Shown here one piece after another: positions 1 to 7,347 of a stretch of 13,499 nt of DNA (position 1 is its first letter; each line of letters starts with the position of its first letter). The notes beneath the pieces are model-generated. The model was not told where the DNA came from. It saw only the letters and a program-made list of their open reading frames with translations, and ran no database searches. Location: NCBI GenBank assembly GCA_964486055.1, contig CAZALE010000017.1, positions 1 through 13,499 on the forward strand, read 5' to 3'. The translations under genes and the position numbers were made by a program. This stretch comes from J014 sp964486055. GTDB taxonomy: Bacteria > Acidobacteriota > Blastocatellia > Pyrinomonadales > Pyrinomonadaceae.

Positions 1-365
1 GAGGCAGAGCTCTAGTACAAAATGTAACTAATCGAGTTTTTACAACCGAACCCTTTGCCATTAGCACGCTGAAGATAAAAGGCGGAAGACGAGTCGCAAC
101 AATACTGAGGCTTTATCTTACCGGAGTTGCCAGAGTTGACGCCAGATTCATAATCGTAATTAGAATAGGCAATAGAAGCACGGCCGTATCCGTCTCATCT
201 TCAAATCCAATACTGGTTGAGCCCGGTATATCGGCCGTGGACTTTCAACTACCAGCTGAACTAAAAGGAGCAGGGGATCAACCCGTCGTTGTATCAGTCT
301 TATTTGCTGGAGGAGAATATTCAAGTCGGCTCGACGATACAGCCCCGAGAATTTTCATCCTCTGA
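1..365 (+). CDS. C-terminal end of a TIGR03437-type beta-domain protein (partial)
   Basis: The frame whose codons begin at base 3 is open from the left edge to a TGA at 363-365, giving about 120 residues with no start inside the window. The protein is beta-rich with short repeating motifs: LRLYLTGV, then a VRIGN-like strand, then VEPGISAVDFQLPAEL, then GDQPVVVSV, ending in TAPRIFIL. This order resembles the C-terminal domain (TIGR03437 type) found at the end of many large secreted or surface proteins of Acidobacteriota, where the text usually runs LYGTGIR...VGLDQVN..LP..L.GRG...V.LTVDG. No catalytic residues are visible and the function is unknown. A strong terminator follows about 46 bases after the stop, so this gene ends its own transcript. 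Base composition is more GC-rich than the central operon. The family link is by motif resemblance only. Confidence 0.6.
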   Translation, partial: GRALVQNVTNRVFTTEPFAISTLKIKGGRRVATILRLYLTGVARVDARFIIVIRIGNRSTAVSVSSSNPILVEPGISAVDFQLPAELKGAGDQPVVVSVLFAGGEYSSRLDDTAPRIFIL

Positions 366-400
366 CGGGATTTGATTTCTTCTGACGGGATCTGATTTTT
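361..400. repeat. Imperfect 20-bp tandem duplication spanning the stop codon
   Basis: Bases 361-380 and 381-400 are two copies of a 20-base unit beginning TCTGACGGGAT, differing at a few positions (TTTGATTTCT versus TCTGATTTTT at the ends). The first copy contains the TGA stop of the upstream gene. The second adds nothing to the protein. It looks like a local slippage duplication. Confidence 0.7.
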
Positions 401-410
401 CGATCCAATC

Positions 411-450
411 ACGCCCAGCAATGACCTAAGCGCATGCTGGGCGTCTGGCT
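411..450 (+). terminator. Intrinsic terminator after the left-edge gene
   Basis: A perfect 10-bp inverted repeat, ACGCCCAGCA (411-420) and TGCTGGGCGT (435-444), encloses a 14-base loop and is GC-rich in the stem. It is followed by a T-rich stretch (CTGGCTTTTCT). Placement 46 bases after the TGA at 363-365 fits termination of that gene. The T tract is interrupted, so efficiency is uncertain. Confidence 0.65.
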
Positions 451-838
451 TTTCTCACACCTGAATCAGTAGAGGACCCAACAATTCTTCTCATTAGAAG
501 ATTTAGCAATTTTCTCGTTGTCAACATTCATACACGTTTATTGAACTCAGATCCTGCAGATATTTTTCTCGGATTCTTCAACCTAATCTCAGAGCTTCTC
601 TTACTTAAATTAAAGTTAAGCTCGCTTTTCGGAAATAACATTGCATTGTGAAAAAGCATCGCTAGACTGCGTTTTAAATCATTTCAGGGCTTACGATCTA
701 ATTCATTGCAGTGAGTAAAACGACAGCATAAACACTACGACTACATCCCCTTGTTTCAACGTCTTCCGCTCTTGCTCTCATCTTCGATCACGATCACACC
801 CAAACCACCAAAAGCCTATCTAAACATAGTCCAAGCTC
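451..838. other. Non-coding stretch, nothing recognised
   Basis: Between the terminator and the ankyrin gene's stop codon I find no convincing gene, RNA or element. The plus-strand frame open from 751 is the antisense shadow of the ankyrin gene: its His/Ser/Leu-rich translation comes from the GAT/GAA repeats of the acidic tail read backwards. No clear terminator for the minus-strand ankyrin gene was found here. Confidence 0.5.
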
Positions 839-1171
839 TCAGTCCTCATCGTCATCATCATCTTCTTCATTATAGTCGTCATCATCCTCGTAGTCTTCAT
901 GTTCATCATCATCTTCTTCATTTACAGAAGCTCCTGCCATCAAGAAGTCGACTCGCGCTGCATACATCAAAGTCGTCCAGCCATCGCTATCTTTTGCATT
1001 TACGTCTCTGCCATTTTCCAAAAGATATTCAATCACAGCCTTGTCATTATGATATGCAGCACCCATCAGAAGTGTCCTGCCTTTGCCGTCCCTCTCATCC
1101 AAAAGCAGGTGCTCAAATAAATCTCCTGACTCTTGTAACTTCTTGTATCCTTCTATGAAATCAGCTCCCAT
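839..1171 (-). CDS. Small ankyrin-repeat protein with acidic tail
   Basis: A 110-residue protein. A short helical leader (residues 1-29) is followed by one good ankyrin repeat (about 30-59: GRTLLMGAA, then IEYLLENGRDVNAK). A second repeat (about 63-84: DGWTTLMYAA, then VDFLMAGASVN) is about seven residues short in its middle helix region. Residues 85-110 are almost entirely Asp and Glu with two Tyr and one His. Ankyrin repeats bind other proteins, and two repeats alone are usually marginal for stability, so this may be a partner-dependent adaptor. The frame extends to a GTG at 1178-1180, but that abuts the AGAGGGA ribosome site. The ATG at 1169-1171 sits nine bases after it and is preferred. 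There is no signal peptide or membrane segment. The gene lies downstream of the J-protein gene on the same strand but 347 bases away, so co-transcription is doubtful. Confidence 0.75.
   Translation of the reverse strand: MGADFIEGYKKLQESGDLFEHLLLDERDGKGRTLLMGAAYHNDKAVIEYLLENGRDVNAKDSDGWTTLMYAARVDFLMAGASVNEEDDDEHEDYEDDDDYNEEDDDDDED
852..922. repeat. 51-base-period direct repeat encoding the acidic tail
   Basis: A perfect 20-base direct repeat beginning TCATCATCATCTTCTTC lies at 852-871 and 903-922, with a period of 51 bases or 17 codons. On the minus strand it encodes NEEDDDE and NEEDDDD, so the acidic tail arose by an in-frame internal duplication. The triplet runs make it prone to slippage. 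Confidence 0.75.
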
Positions 1172-1518
1172 AACTTTCACTCCCTCTGACTTCCAATAAT
1201 TCGCTTCTCGATTCTTTAGCTATAAAACTTCATCGAAACTAATCTCAGTGCATTGCATAACACTGAGCATTTATCCGTTAGATATTCGAACTTTATCTTC
1301 CCAGCGGTAACTCTGCTCAAACTTCGTCAAAAGCTATCAGAAAATTAGAAAACAAAGCGCCTCTGTGTCAATAGAATTCTTCAGACACCTGAAATCAAAG
1401 TAAATTTACATAAACAAAAGCTCTGAGCTTCCTTTGATTTCCGAGGTAAAGTTATATTCAGCTTTTCGTATTTTCTCCTCTACTTCTCGAATTAGTCAGC
1501 TTGTTACATTGTCATATC
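1172..1518. other. Intergenic region between two minus-strand genes
   Basis: No gene is seen. A 7-bp perfect inverted repeat CTCAGTG (1244-1250) / CACTGAG (1261-1267) with a 10-base loop lies upstream of the ankyrin gene and could be an operator or a weak hairpin. A larger 10-bp inverted repeat nearer the J-protein stop is listed separately. A promoter for the ankyrin gene is expected here but no convincing pair of boxes was found. Confidence 0.4.
1391..1441 (-). terminator. Nested inverted repeat, possible terminator of the J-protein gene
   Basis: An outer perfect 10-bp inverted repeat, GAAATCAAAG (1391-1400) and CTTTGATTTC (1432-1441), encloses an inner hairpin AAGCT-CTG-AGCTT (1418-1430). 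Read on the minus strand, the inner stem is followed by TTGTTT, as in a weak intrinsic terminator. It lies 78 bases past the stop of the J-protein gene. The stems are AT-rich, so the call is tentative. Confidence 0.35.
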
Positions 1519-3342
1519 CTAGAAGTCCGTAGCCTCAATAGATTGTGTTCCTATATTTCCAAATGGCATGCTGTAAAGAGTAAGACTGTTTCCCACGACT
1601 AAATTTCCGAATCTTTCGAATTCAATCGTCCTGTCAAATTTTCCGTATACAGTATCTGGACCGAATAAATATTTCTTTCCATACCACGACTTTCCCGATG
1701 CGTATTTAACTTCAAATATTCCTATAGGAACCTTTACTCTGACAGTTGTCCCCTTACGAACAAAGATAGTGAGAACCGGCTCTTTCGTAGAAATATCCAC
1801 TAATTTCAAGAGAAAATGATTGTCTTGCCCAGCCATTATCTCGAAAGGAGCTATGAGATCTTCTGATGTGAAGATATCCATGACACCATTTTGAGGAAGA
1901 GGGAGTTCATAGATCGGCAGCTTTTTCAATACGTCACTGTCATCAAAATTACCATTGTCAAAATTCAGATTGGGCGGGGGTGATGATAAAACCCGTGGAG
2001 AGGGTAGCTTGATTGGAGAGAGTGATCTAGTTTTATCGTTTTCATCTTGTGAAGAAACAGAGTCTTCCTCGTCCTGAGAGACAAAATATTCCTCATCACG
2101 CTTATCAGCCTGAGAAATGGAGGACTGAGCGGAAGGTTGAATGGAAAGTTGATCTGATATCTCTTTTTCTGACTCTTTTGGTTTTGAAAAAATTTCCTCT
2201 GTTGACTTTTCCTTATTATTCTCTTTATAAATAGGTGATTTTTTAGTTTGATAATCAGGTGTTTGTGTAAATGCTATCGGTGCAGAGTCCCGAACCTGTT
2301 GTTTCCCCGGTACATCATTCATTTCAATAGCCATAAATAAACTAAGATTGCATAAGACGACGGACGCCACATATATGTACATTTGGTTATAATTAGTTTG
2401 TGTGGTGGTCTTACCAAAAACATCAGGTTCATAAACCTTATCAAATTCATTATGTCTTTTGAGATAATCGTAGTCTCCCTTTGAGTATGCATTGAGGATT
2501 CTTAAGCGATAGGTATTTATTATTTCTAGCATCTGGTTAAGTCTTTTCCAGGAAAGTCGCAGGTGTTCTTTATGACCATCTCTAAACTCTAGGGATACCC
2601 GTGAACCAGCATAGATGCCATTTATATACTGATTGATTACATTAACATTGTTTAGCGTGAGTATTGGACGGAAGTCCACTATATCGTAAGCAGTTTTAAT
2701 GAAGTAAAGAGGTGTTATGTAAATACATGGTTTCAGCGTTGACGATCTCCATCTAACAAGTTTCGTAACACTATATCCAATCAAGAGACTGATGATAAGA
2801 GTGATAGGCAAATATATTGCAAGGAGTCCTTTATCTAGTCTTGATTCACTTGCTTCGCTAAATAAAATCCAAAACCAACCGAAACCACATACGATCGTTA
2901 TCAAGCTGAGAAGGAGATGATCGGTAATCGACTCAAGTTTTAACTGGAATTGCTCCCTCTTTTTTCCCTCTTGTCGCTCAAGCAGCGATTTTTGAATATC
3001 TGCGGGGAGATCATTGTAATTTACTGTTCCTGAAGGTAAGTCTCTGAAATCATCAGACGAAGAGAATGATGAGGAAGTTTTTTCCTTATTTCGGAATCTG
3101 CTGGCTCTCATTTCGTCGTAGTCACGACGACGCTGCGGATCACCAAGAATGAAATAGGCATGATTTAGCTCTTGAAGCATTTGGTTTGCTATCTGCCAAT
3201 CCATTGGTTGTCTTTGCTTATCAAATCTATCAGGATGAAGTATACGTACACGAGCCAAGTAGGCCTCACGTATTTCCTCCTGTGTTGCATTAATGGCGAC
3301 ACCTAGAATTGAATACAGATCCTTTTCAAAGTGCTGTTCCAT
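1519..3342 (-). CDS. Membrane J-domain (Hsp40-like) protein with unusual C-terminal domain
   Basis: A 607-residue protein. Residues about 8-80 form a J-domain: DLYSILGV, helix II, the HPD motif at 36-38, and a tail resembling ILGDPQRRRDYDE. HPD is the tripeptide that stimulates Hsp70 ATPase, so this is expected to be a working Hsp70 co-chaperone. Two membrane segments lie at about 143-161 and 172-192, and a third at about 321-339. A long Ser/Glu/Asp-rich, probably disordered stretch (344-474) follows. The last 120 residues form a compact beta-rich domain carrying YASGKSWYGKKYLFGPDT. I have an impression of similar text in unnamed domains of other bacterial proteins but cannot name the family. 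There are no zinc-finger or Gly/Phe regions, so it is not classical DnaJ. The ATG at 3360 lacks a ribosome site. The ATG at 3342 has GGGGT nine bases upstream and gives a shorter leader, so I chose it. It is divergent from the Hsp70 operon. Confidence 0.88.
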   Translation of the reverse strand: MEQHFEKDLYSILGVAINATQEEIREAYLARVRILHPDRFDKQRQPMDWQIANQMLQELNHAYFILGDPQRRRDYDEMRASRFRNKEKTSSSFSSSDDFRDLPSGTVNYNDLPADIQKSLLERQEGKKREQFQLKLESITDHLLLSLITIVCGFGWFWILFSEASESRLDKGLLAIYLPITLIISLLIGYSVTKLVRWRSSTLKPCIYITPLYFIKTAYDIVDFRPILTLNNVNVINQYINGIYAGSRVSLEFRDGHKEHLRLSWKRLNQMLEIINTYRLRILNAYSKGDYDYLKRHNEFDKVYEPDVFGKTTTQTNYNQMYIYVASVVLCNLSLFMAIEMNDVPGKQQVRDSAPIAFTQTPDYQTKKSPIYKENNKEKSTEEIFSKPKESEKEISDQLSIQPSAQSSISQADKRDEEYFVSQDEEDSVSSQDENDKTRSLSPIKLPSPRVLSSPPPNLNFDNGNFDDSDVLKKLPIYELPLPQNGVMDIFTSEDLIAPFEIMAGQDNHFLLKLVDISTKEPVLTIFVRKGTTVRVKVPIGIFEVKYASGKSWYGKKYLFGPDTVYGKFDRTIEFERFGNLVVGNSLTLYSMPFGNIGTQSIEATDF

Positions 3343-3371
3343 TTCATTCTTACCCCACATTACTGTTTAAT

Positions 3372-3955
3372 CTAGTAGCTCATTACATTTGTTGCGGCTA
3401 TTATAGGTACTAGCAAATACATTGTCAATTTTTGGGGAATCCAAAAATCCCTCCACAATACAAGACCCAAAAACAACACACCCTCAGCCCCTACCCCACA
3501 ACCGTCCCAAAATATTCCAGAGCACAAAAATCCATTATGACCAAGTACGATAACCCATTCATCAAAGTGCATGATACATCCCTTTAGCAAGCACCTCGCA
3601 TGCAGCTCGCTCACAGACAAATTTACCATCCTCAACAATGCCGTAAAACTATCACCTTGACACAGATAAGCAACCAACGCACCTGTGTCCCATGCAAAAA
3701 GTGCAAAACACCCTCATAGTCGATCTTATCCACCAACACGCGACAAGTTTCTACCTGCGGGATCTCAAAGAGATATCTTGACTCGCCAATCAACTTAAAA
3801 ACCGACACAAGCGCTCTGTAAGGATAGCTTGAGACTTGTAACCCATAGTGTTTGGCATAGACAACTGTCGGCTGACCAAGAAAAACCGACAATAGGGAAA
3901 AGTAGCCCTCGGTAGAAGGCTTGCTCTCACCTTTGTAGTAGGGCGAAAATTAAAA
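3372..3955 (-). other. Unrecognised open stretch in two frames, possible decayed gene
   Basis: On the minus strand one frame is open from about 3955 to a stop at 3632. It includes YYKGESKPSTEGYF and EIPQVETCRVLVDKIDYEGV. A second frame takes over from about 3700 and runs to a stop at 3372. A single frameshift near 3690 would join them into about 190 residues. The second part begins with DTGALVAYL, which resembles the first strand of PIN-domain nucleases, but the rest does not follow that family. No plausible start codon or ribosome site is seen. The 3' end overlaps the J-gene promoter, so an intact gene here is unlikely. I do not recognise it, and a chance open frame is quite possible. Confidence 0.18.
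3400..3428 (-). promoter_or_regulatory. Perfect-consensus sigma70-type promoter for the J-domain gene
   Basis: On the minus strand, TTGACA (3428-3423) and TATAAT (3405-3400) are separated by exactly 17 bases. Both hexamers match the consensus completely. Transcription would begin near 3393, giving a leader of about 35-50 bases. A fully consensus promoter is rare and implies strong, constitutive or repressor-controlled expression. Confidence 0.8.
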
Positions 3956-4122
3956 TAAATGCTTTTAGGTAGCAATATGATGTGTTACGTCACATGTTTT
4001 TGAGTTTTGTTAGCTGAGGTGTTGAGCATAACCAAAATTGCTTGAGGATGTTATGTCTCCTTCATATCGCGATAGGTATTCGACTACACAAGACTTTTCT
4101 AATCTCCCATAAAAGTAAAAAC

Positions 4123-4151
4123 TTGACTCAACAAGAGACGCTGACTACAAT
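4123..4151 (+). promoter_or_regulatory. Sigma70-type promoter of the chaperone operon
   Basis: TTGACT (4123-4128) and TACAAT (4146-4151) are separated by 17 bases, each 5 of 6 to consensus. Transcription would start near 4158, giving a leader of about 135 bases before the ATG at 4295. No heat-shock (sigma32-type) boxes or CIRCE inverted repeat were seen, which suggests the operon is not under ordinary heat-shock control. Confidence 0.7.
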
Positions 4152-4294
4152 AGCTATGACATGAAATTAAACCATGATAAAAACATACGCTCTTTGTTTT
4201 TTAATCGATAAACGATCACCTTAGGTCTTATAAATACATAACTACCTGAAAATTTAACTTTACAGGTTGTTTGTTGTAGGAAAACAGGGAAGTT

Positions 4295-6022
4295 ATGAAT
4301 GTGTTAAAAAATAATCCATATAGAATTCTCGGTCTTCCTGCTAACTCATCTGAGAAAGAGCTTCAAAGGCAGATTGCCACGATAAGAAGGTTCGCAGAAA
4401 TAGGCAGAGTTAAATCTTTTGATTACGATTTTCCCTTCTTTGGGGATTTAGTACGTAATCCTGAAAAAGTGCAAGAAGCGGCTAGTAAAATTGAACAAGC
4501 AAAGAATAGGATCCACTATGCTTTGTTTTGGTTTATTAATAATGGGTACACTGATCAAATAGCATTACATTATTTAAAGGAAGGAAGGGTTGATGAGGCT
4601 ATCAAGACATGGCAAGAAAATCTAAAGAGCACAGTCGTTACCTCAGAGAATTTCTCCGTTATCAACAACCTATCAACTCTTCAACTTGGGATAGCGACAT
4701 GTAATAATTCTTTTGACTTAAATAATTTTACCCATTCCATTAACCTGAAAGGCAGATTGATCCTATCGGAAACTTTTGATAACTTTGCCGCAACCGTTGT
4801 CGGAGAAAGCATTAATATAGAAAAAGAACTTATCTTAAAGGGGTTTGTCGATGAGATCTTGGCGCTCTCAAGCAGTTACTTAGATAAACCGAATGGCCTA
4901 GATGTAACACATCTAATTAGAGCATTCAGATCTTTTCCTGATGAAACAAGAAAATACGTTTCCGGTAAATTTACAGATGGACCTTTAACTAAGATAGAGA
5001 ACCAAATTGAAAAAACTAAGCAAAAAAGAAGCGATGATCCAAAGAACTCAGCAGAACATGCCAGAGCTTTATATAAGAATGTGAAAGAAGATTTGATTTT
5101 TTTGAAAAAAATCTGGGGAGATACTGATATCCGTTATCAAATGATCGCTAATAAACTAGCAGAGGAAATTTTACAATGCGCAATAGATTTCTTCGCTGAG
5201 TACCGTGATAGCGATGAATATGACCCAGGTGAAGATTCATTGGAAATAACTAGAATAGCTGCAGCTATTGGTCCTACCGGAAAAACCAAAAGTCGTCTGG
5301 ATGAAAATATACAACGGCTACAAGAGTGGATCAATGAAAGGGCAGAGAGAGAAAGACTAAAAGGGATAAAAAGGGATATTGAATTTGTAGCTAGGAAGCT
5401 CTCAGAACTAGAAGAATTGCCTGAAACAATTTCAAATGTAACAAGTTTTGTCATAGCTTGTAAGCCTAAACTTGACAATATCAAAGCGAAACTTGGTCCG
5501 AAAGATGAGTTATATCTGAAAATAAGCAGCGCTGTCGTTAACAGTGCCCTGAATGTCTTGGTTTCAATTGTAAATAAAAAACAGGAGTCCGTGTTGGAGA
5601 GTTCTAAACTTAGCACGTGGAATAGTTCTACATTTAACATTGCTAGACCTGAAGAAGAGACTTTAGCCTCTCTCTCTACGACGGTCGCAGCTGCAGCAAA
5701 AATCATGAATTTTATGGCAACCATGGACATGACACGCGATATAAGAAAAAGATTTAAACAGAACCAATCAATCTTATCTAGTCTCCAATCGGCCCTCTCT
5801 CGTAACCGAGAAGGCAAAAGAGGAAGTAGTACGATTAGATATATCTTCGCTGTACTCACTATGTGTGTACTAGTATATGTATCATACCCTTATTTAATTG
5901 AATTAATACCATCATCAGTGCTGGATTATACTACCAACTGTTGTATGTTAGTGGGAGTTATATTAATTTTATATGTAATCAGGATCGCATTTTATGCCTA
6001 CAAATACCGAGGCATAAATTGA
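4295..6022 (+). CDS. Degenerate J-domain-like protein with C-terminal membrane hairpin
   Basis: A 575-residue protein. It opens with NPYRILGLPANSSEKEL, the helix I/II signature of a J-domain. No HPD follows: the equivalent loop reads around GRVKSFDYDFPFFG (residues 37-50), and helices with AASKIEQAKNRI replace helix III. It should therefore not stimulate an Hsp70 by the usual route and may act as a decoy, scaffold or substrate adaptor. Residues about 85-110 look TPR-like (ALHYLKEGRVDEAIKTW). A long helical middle includes ANKLAEEILQCAIDFFAEY (about 286-304) and a charged coiled-coil-like part near 345-375. Two membrane helices lie at about 514-537 and 549-569, and the last residues are YKYRGIN. 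AGGGA lies four bases before the ATG. It is the first gene of the operon, and the next start is 94 bases after its stop. The family link comes from the N-terminal motif and the Hsp70 neighbour. Confidence 0.85.
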   Translation: MNVLKNNPYRILGLPANSSEKELQRQIATIRRFAEIGRVKSFDYDFPFFGDLVRNPEKVQEAASKIEQAKNRIHYALFWFINNGYTDQIALHYLKEGRVDEAIKTWQENLKSTVVTSENFSVINNLSTLQLGIATCNNSFDLNNFTHSINLKGRLILSETFDNFAATVVGESINIEKELILKGFVDEILALSSSYLDKPNGLDVTHLIRAFRSFPDETRKYVSGKFTDGPLTKIENQIEKTKQKRSDDPKNSAEHARALYKNVKEDLIFLKKIWGDTDIRYQMIANKLAEEILQCAIDFFAEYRDSDEYDPGEDSLEITRIAAAIGPTGKTKSRLDENIQRLQEWINERAERERLKGIKRDIEFVARKLSELEELPETISNVTSFVIACKPKLDNIKAKLGPKDELYLKISSAVVNSALNVLVSIVNKKQESVLESSKLSTWNSSTFNIARPEEETLASLSTTVAAAAKIMNFMATMDMTRDIRKRFKQNQSILSSLQSALSRNREGKRGSSTIRYIFAVLTMCVLVYVSYPYLIELIPSSVLDYTTNCCMLVGVILILYVIRIAFYAYKYRGIN

Positions 6023-6116
6023 TATTTTATGTTTTACTTTTAATTTTAGGTGATTACTCAGACATTTTTGAGTTAACGGACAAAATACTTACAACAAGAT
6101 GATAATTAAGGTAGCA

Positions 6117-7076
6117 ATGATGCATTCTAAAATTAAATTCAATGAAACTAAAAAAATTTTATTTTTAATTATAATCATAACTGGGATCTTGAGTAATGTC
6201 TCATTATCACAGACACAAGGTAAAAGCAAGGAGCTTAACCAATTACGAGCTCGTATCGAGAAGCTAGAGAAAGCAAATGCTAAATTATCAGGAGGATTAA
6301 GTGCGACAAATTATAATATTCAAAAAATCGAGAAGGAGATTGTAGTTACCCTCAATAGTTTAGAAACTCTAAAGAACGATCTGGCTAAAACTAATAAAGA
6401 CCTGCAAGAAATTTCAGATAACCTAGACGTTAAAATCCAACAAACAAATGAAAAGACGGCGGTTGAGATTTCCGGCTTAAATGCAAAGATTAGCAAGAGC
6501 ACACTATACTGGGCTATGGGAGCTTCTCTCACTATCCTTTTATTAGCTTTGCTTTTTGGTTGGTTTAAAAAACAATTGAGTAGAGAGAAGATTAGCCTAT
6601 TAGATCAGATCAGGAAGATATCTGAAAACTTGAGGGAAGAACAGATTAAACTTGATGAGCAATTAATTAAATTGCTAGATACCCAGATACAATTGATGAG
6701 TACAAAAAGACACAGCTCATCAGATAGAATAGAAGAAACTGATCACTCTTTGGCGTTGAAAGTAGCAGATGAAATCATCCGCATCAAAAAGAATCTAAGT
6801 AATATGGATCCTGGAACAAAAGGATTAAAGCAGCTTTTAGCATCGGTAGAGCGCATCCAAGACAATTTTAAAGCTAATGGCTACGAAATTATTGATCTAC
6901 TTTACAAGCCATACGACGAGGGGATGAAGTTATCAGCGACCTTTCGACTAGATGAAAATCTAAAGCCAGGTGAACAAATAATTACAAGGATTATCAAACC
7001 ACAAGTAAACTACAAAGGCGTGATGATTCAATCTGCTCAAGTTGAAGTGAGTGTTGGGGAGAGTAGAAATACTTAG
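6117..7076 (+). CDS. Membrane-anchored coiled-coil protein with GrpE-like C-terminal domain
   Basis: A 319-residue protein. Residues 10-31 are basic then hydrophobic, like a signal peptide ending near VSLS-Q. Residues about 36-125 form an Asn/Lys/Glu-rich coiled coil expected outside the inner membrane, and a membrane helix lies at about 129-149. The rest is expected in the cytoplasm: a second coiled coil, then a helix plus beta region (210-314). In that region GYEIIDLLYKPYDEGMKL and GEQIITRIIKPQVNYKG followed by SAQVEVSVG match the layout of the GrpE beta domain (ID..G..FDP..HEA, then V..V...GY...R..RPA.V.V). GrpE releases ADP from Hsp70, so I infer the exchange factor for the Hsp70 encoded next. 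The resemblance is weak in residues but supported by position and context. The ATG at 6117 has TAAGG five bases upstream. The ATG at 6099 has no ribosome site and 6120 is possible. Confidence 0.8.
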   Translation: MMHSKIKFNETKKILFLIIIITGILSNVSLSQTQGKSKELNQLRARIEKLEKANAKLSGGLSATNYNIQKIEKEIVVTLNSLETLKNDLAKTNKDLQEISDNLDVKIQQTNEKTAVEISGLNAKISKSTLYWAMGASLTILLLALLFGWFKKQLSREKISLLDQIRKISENLREEQIKLDEQLIKLLDTQIQLMSTKRHSSSDRIEETDHSLALKVADEIIRIKKNLSNMDPGTKGLKQLLASVERIQDNFKANGYEIIDLLYKPYDEGMKLSATFRLDENLKPGEQIITRIIKPQVNYKGVMIQSAQVEVSVGESRNT

Positions 7077-7110
7077 TTAAATTTCTAGCATCTTTAGACG
7101 ACTGTAACAC

Positions 7111-7293
7111 ATGACTAATTACAATAGCCCTAGAGGATATGGATTCAAAAAAGCTGTTGAACCTGTAGATGCTACAAGACAAGTCGCTAGTAAATTTAGG
7201 AGGGACAAAAAGTCAGATAAAGAAATAAAACTAGGTGCCGTATTTAGGAATGATATTCTTCCAGGTAGGGAACATCGTCTGGAGAATTCTTGA
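7111..7293 (+). CDS. Possible small basic protein between GrpE-like and Hsp70 genes
   Basis: An open frame of 60 residues, rich in Lys, Arg and Asp (KFRRDKKSDKEIKL) and ending GREHRLENS. There is no membrane segment, signal or recognisable domain. No ribosome site precedes the ATG, which weakens the call. It occupies more than half of the 317-base gap between two operon genes and runs in the same direction. A translated small protein or a chance frame are both possible. Confidence 0.35.
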   Translation: MTNYNSPRGYGFKKAVEPVDATRQVASKFRRDKKSDKEIKLGAVFRNDILPGREHRLENS

Positions 7294-7302
7294 ATACGCT
7301 AG

Positions 7303-7347
7303 AGGAGGTTTTTGCACGAGAACATTTACACAGGAGAAAATAAATGA
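7303..7347 (+). CDS. Mini-ORF 1 (TTG start, 11 codons) in the Hsp70 leader
   Basis: AGGAGG (7303-7308) is followed after three bases by TTG (7312), which opens an 11-codon frame (LHENIYTGENK if the first residue is read as Leu). Its TGA at 7345-7347 overlaps the ATG of the next mini-ORF at 7344. The ribosome site is the strongest in the region, but the spacing is short and the start is a rare codon. It may serve to load ribosomes and not to make a useful peptide. Confidence 0.3.
   Translation, partial: RRFLHENIYTGENK

Larger units (their letters stand above)
3361..4294. other. Divergent 0.93-kb intergenic region
   Basis: This region separates the minus-strand J-protein gene from the plus-strand chaperone operon. 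It holds one clear promoter at each end (3400-3428 minus, 4123-4151 plus) plus the unrecognised open stretch at 3372-3955. The 4010-4120 part shows nothing else that I can support. The unusual length for a divergent regulatory region leaves room for binding sites or an unseen small RNA. Confidence 0.5.

Noticed and set aside
751..1158. Plus-strand 135-residue frame rich in His, Ser and Leu
   Set aside because: It is the antisense of the ankyrin gene. Its composition comes from reading the Asp/Glu codon repeats backwards, and no ribosome site or domain is present.
3372..3690. PIN-domain toxin suggested by DTGALVAYL
   Set aside because: Only the first strand motif fits. The later acidic residues and spacing of PIN nucleases are absent and there is no start codon, so no nuclease is claimed.
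4158..4294. Possible riboswitch or CIRCE-like heat-shock operator in the 135-base leader
   Set aside because: No recognisable aptamer pattern and no 9-bp inverted repeat of the CIRCE type could be seen.
5137..5859. Minus-strand 240-residue frame inside the J-like gene
   Set aside because: It is low-complexity Ser/Leu-rich text that arises opposite a long helical Lys/Glu-rich gene, with no motif, and the plus-strand protein is convincing.
6056..6073. ACTCA/TGAGT inverted repeat between the J-like and GrpE-like genes
   Set aside because: The stem is only 5 bp and AT-rich, with no T tract placed for termination. An internal terminator is not supported.
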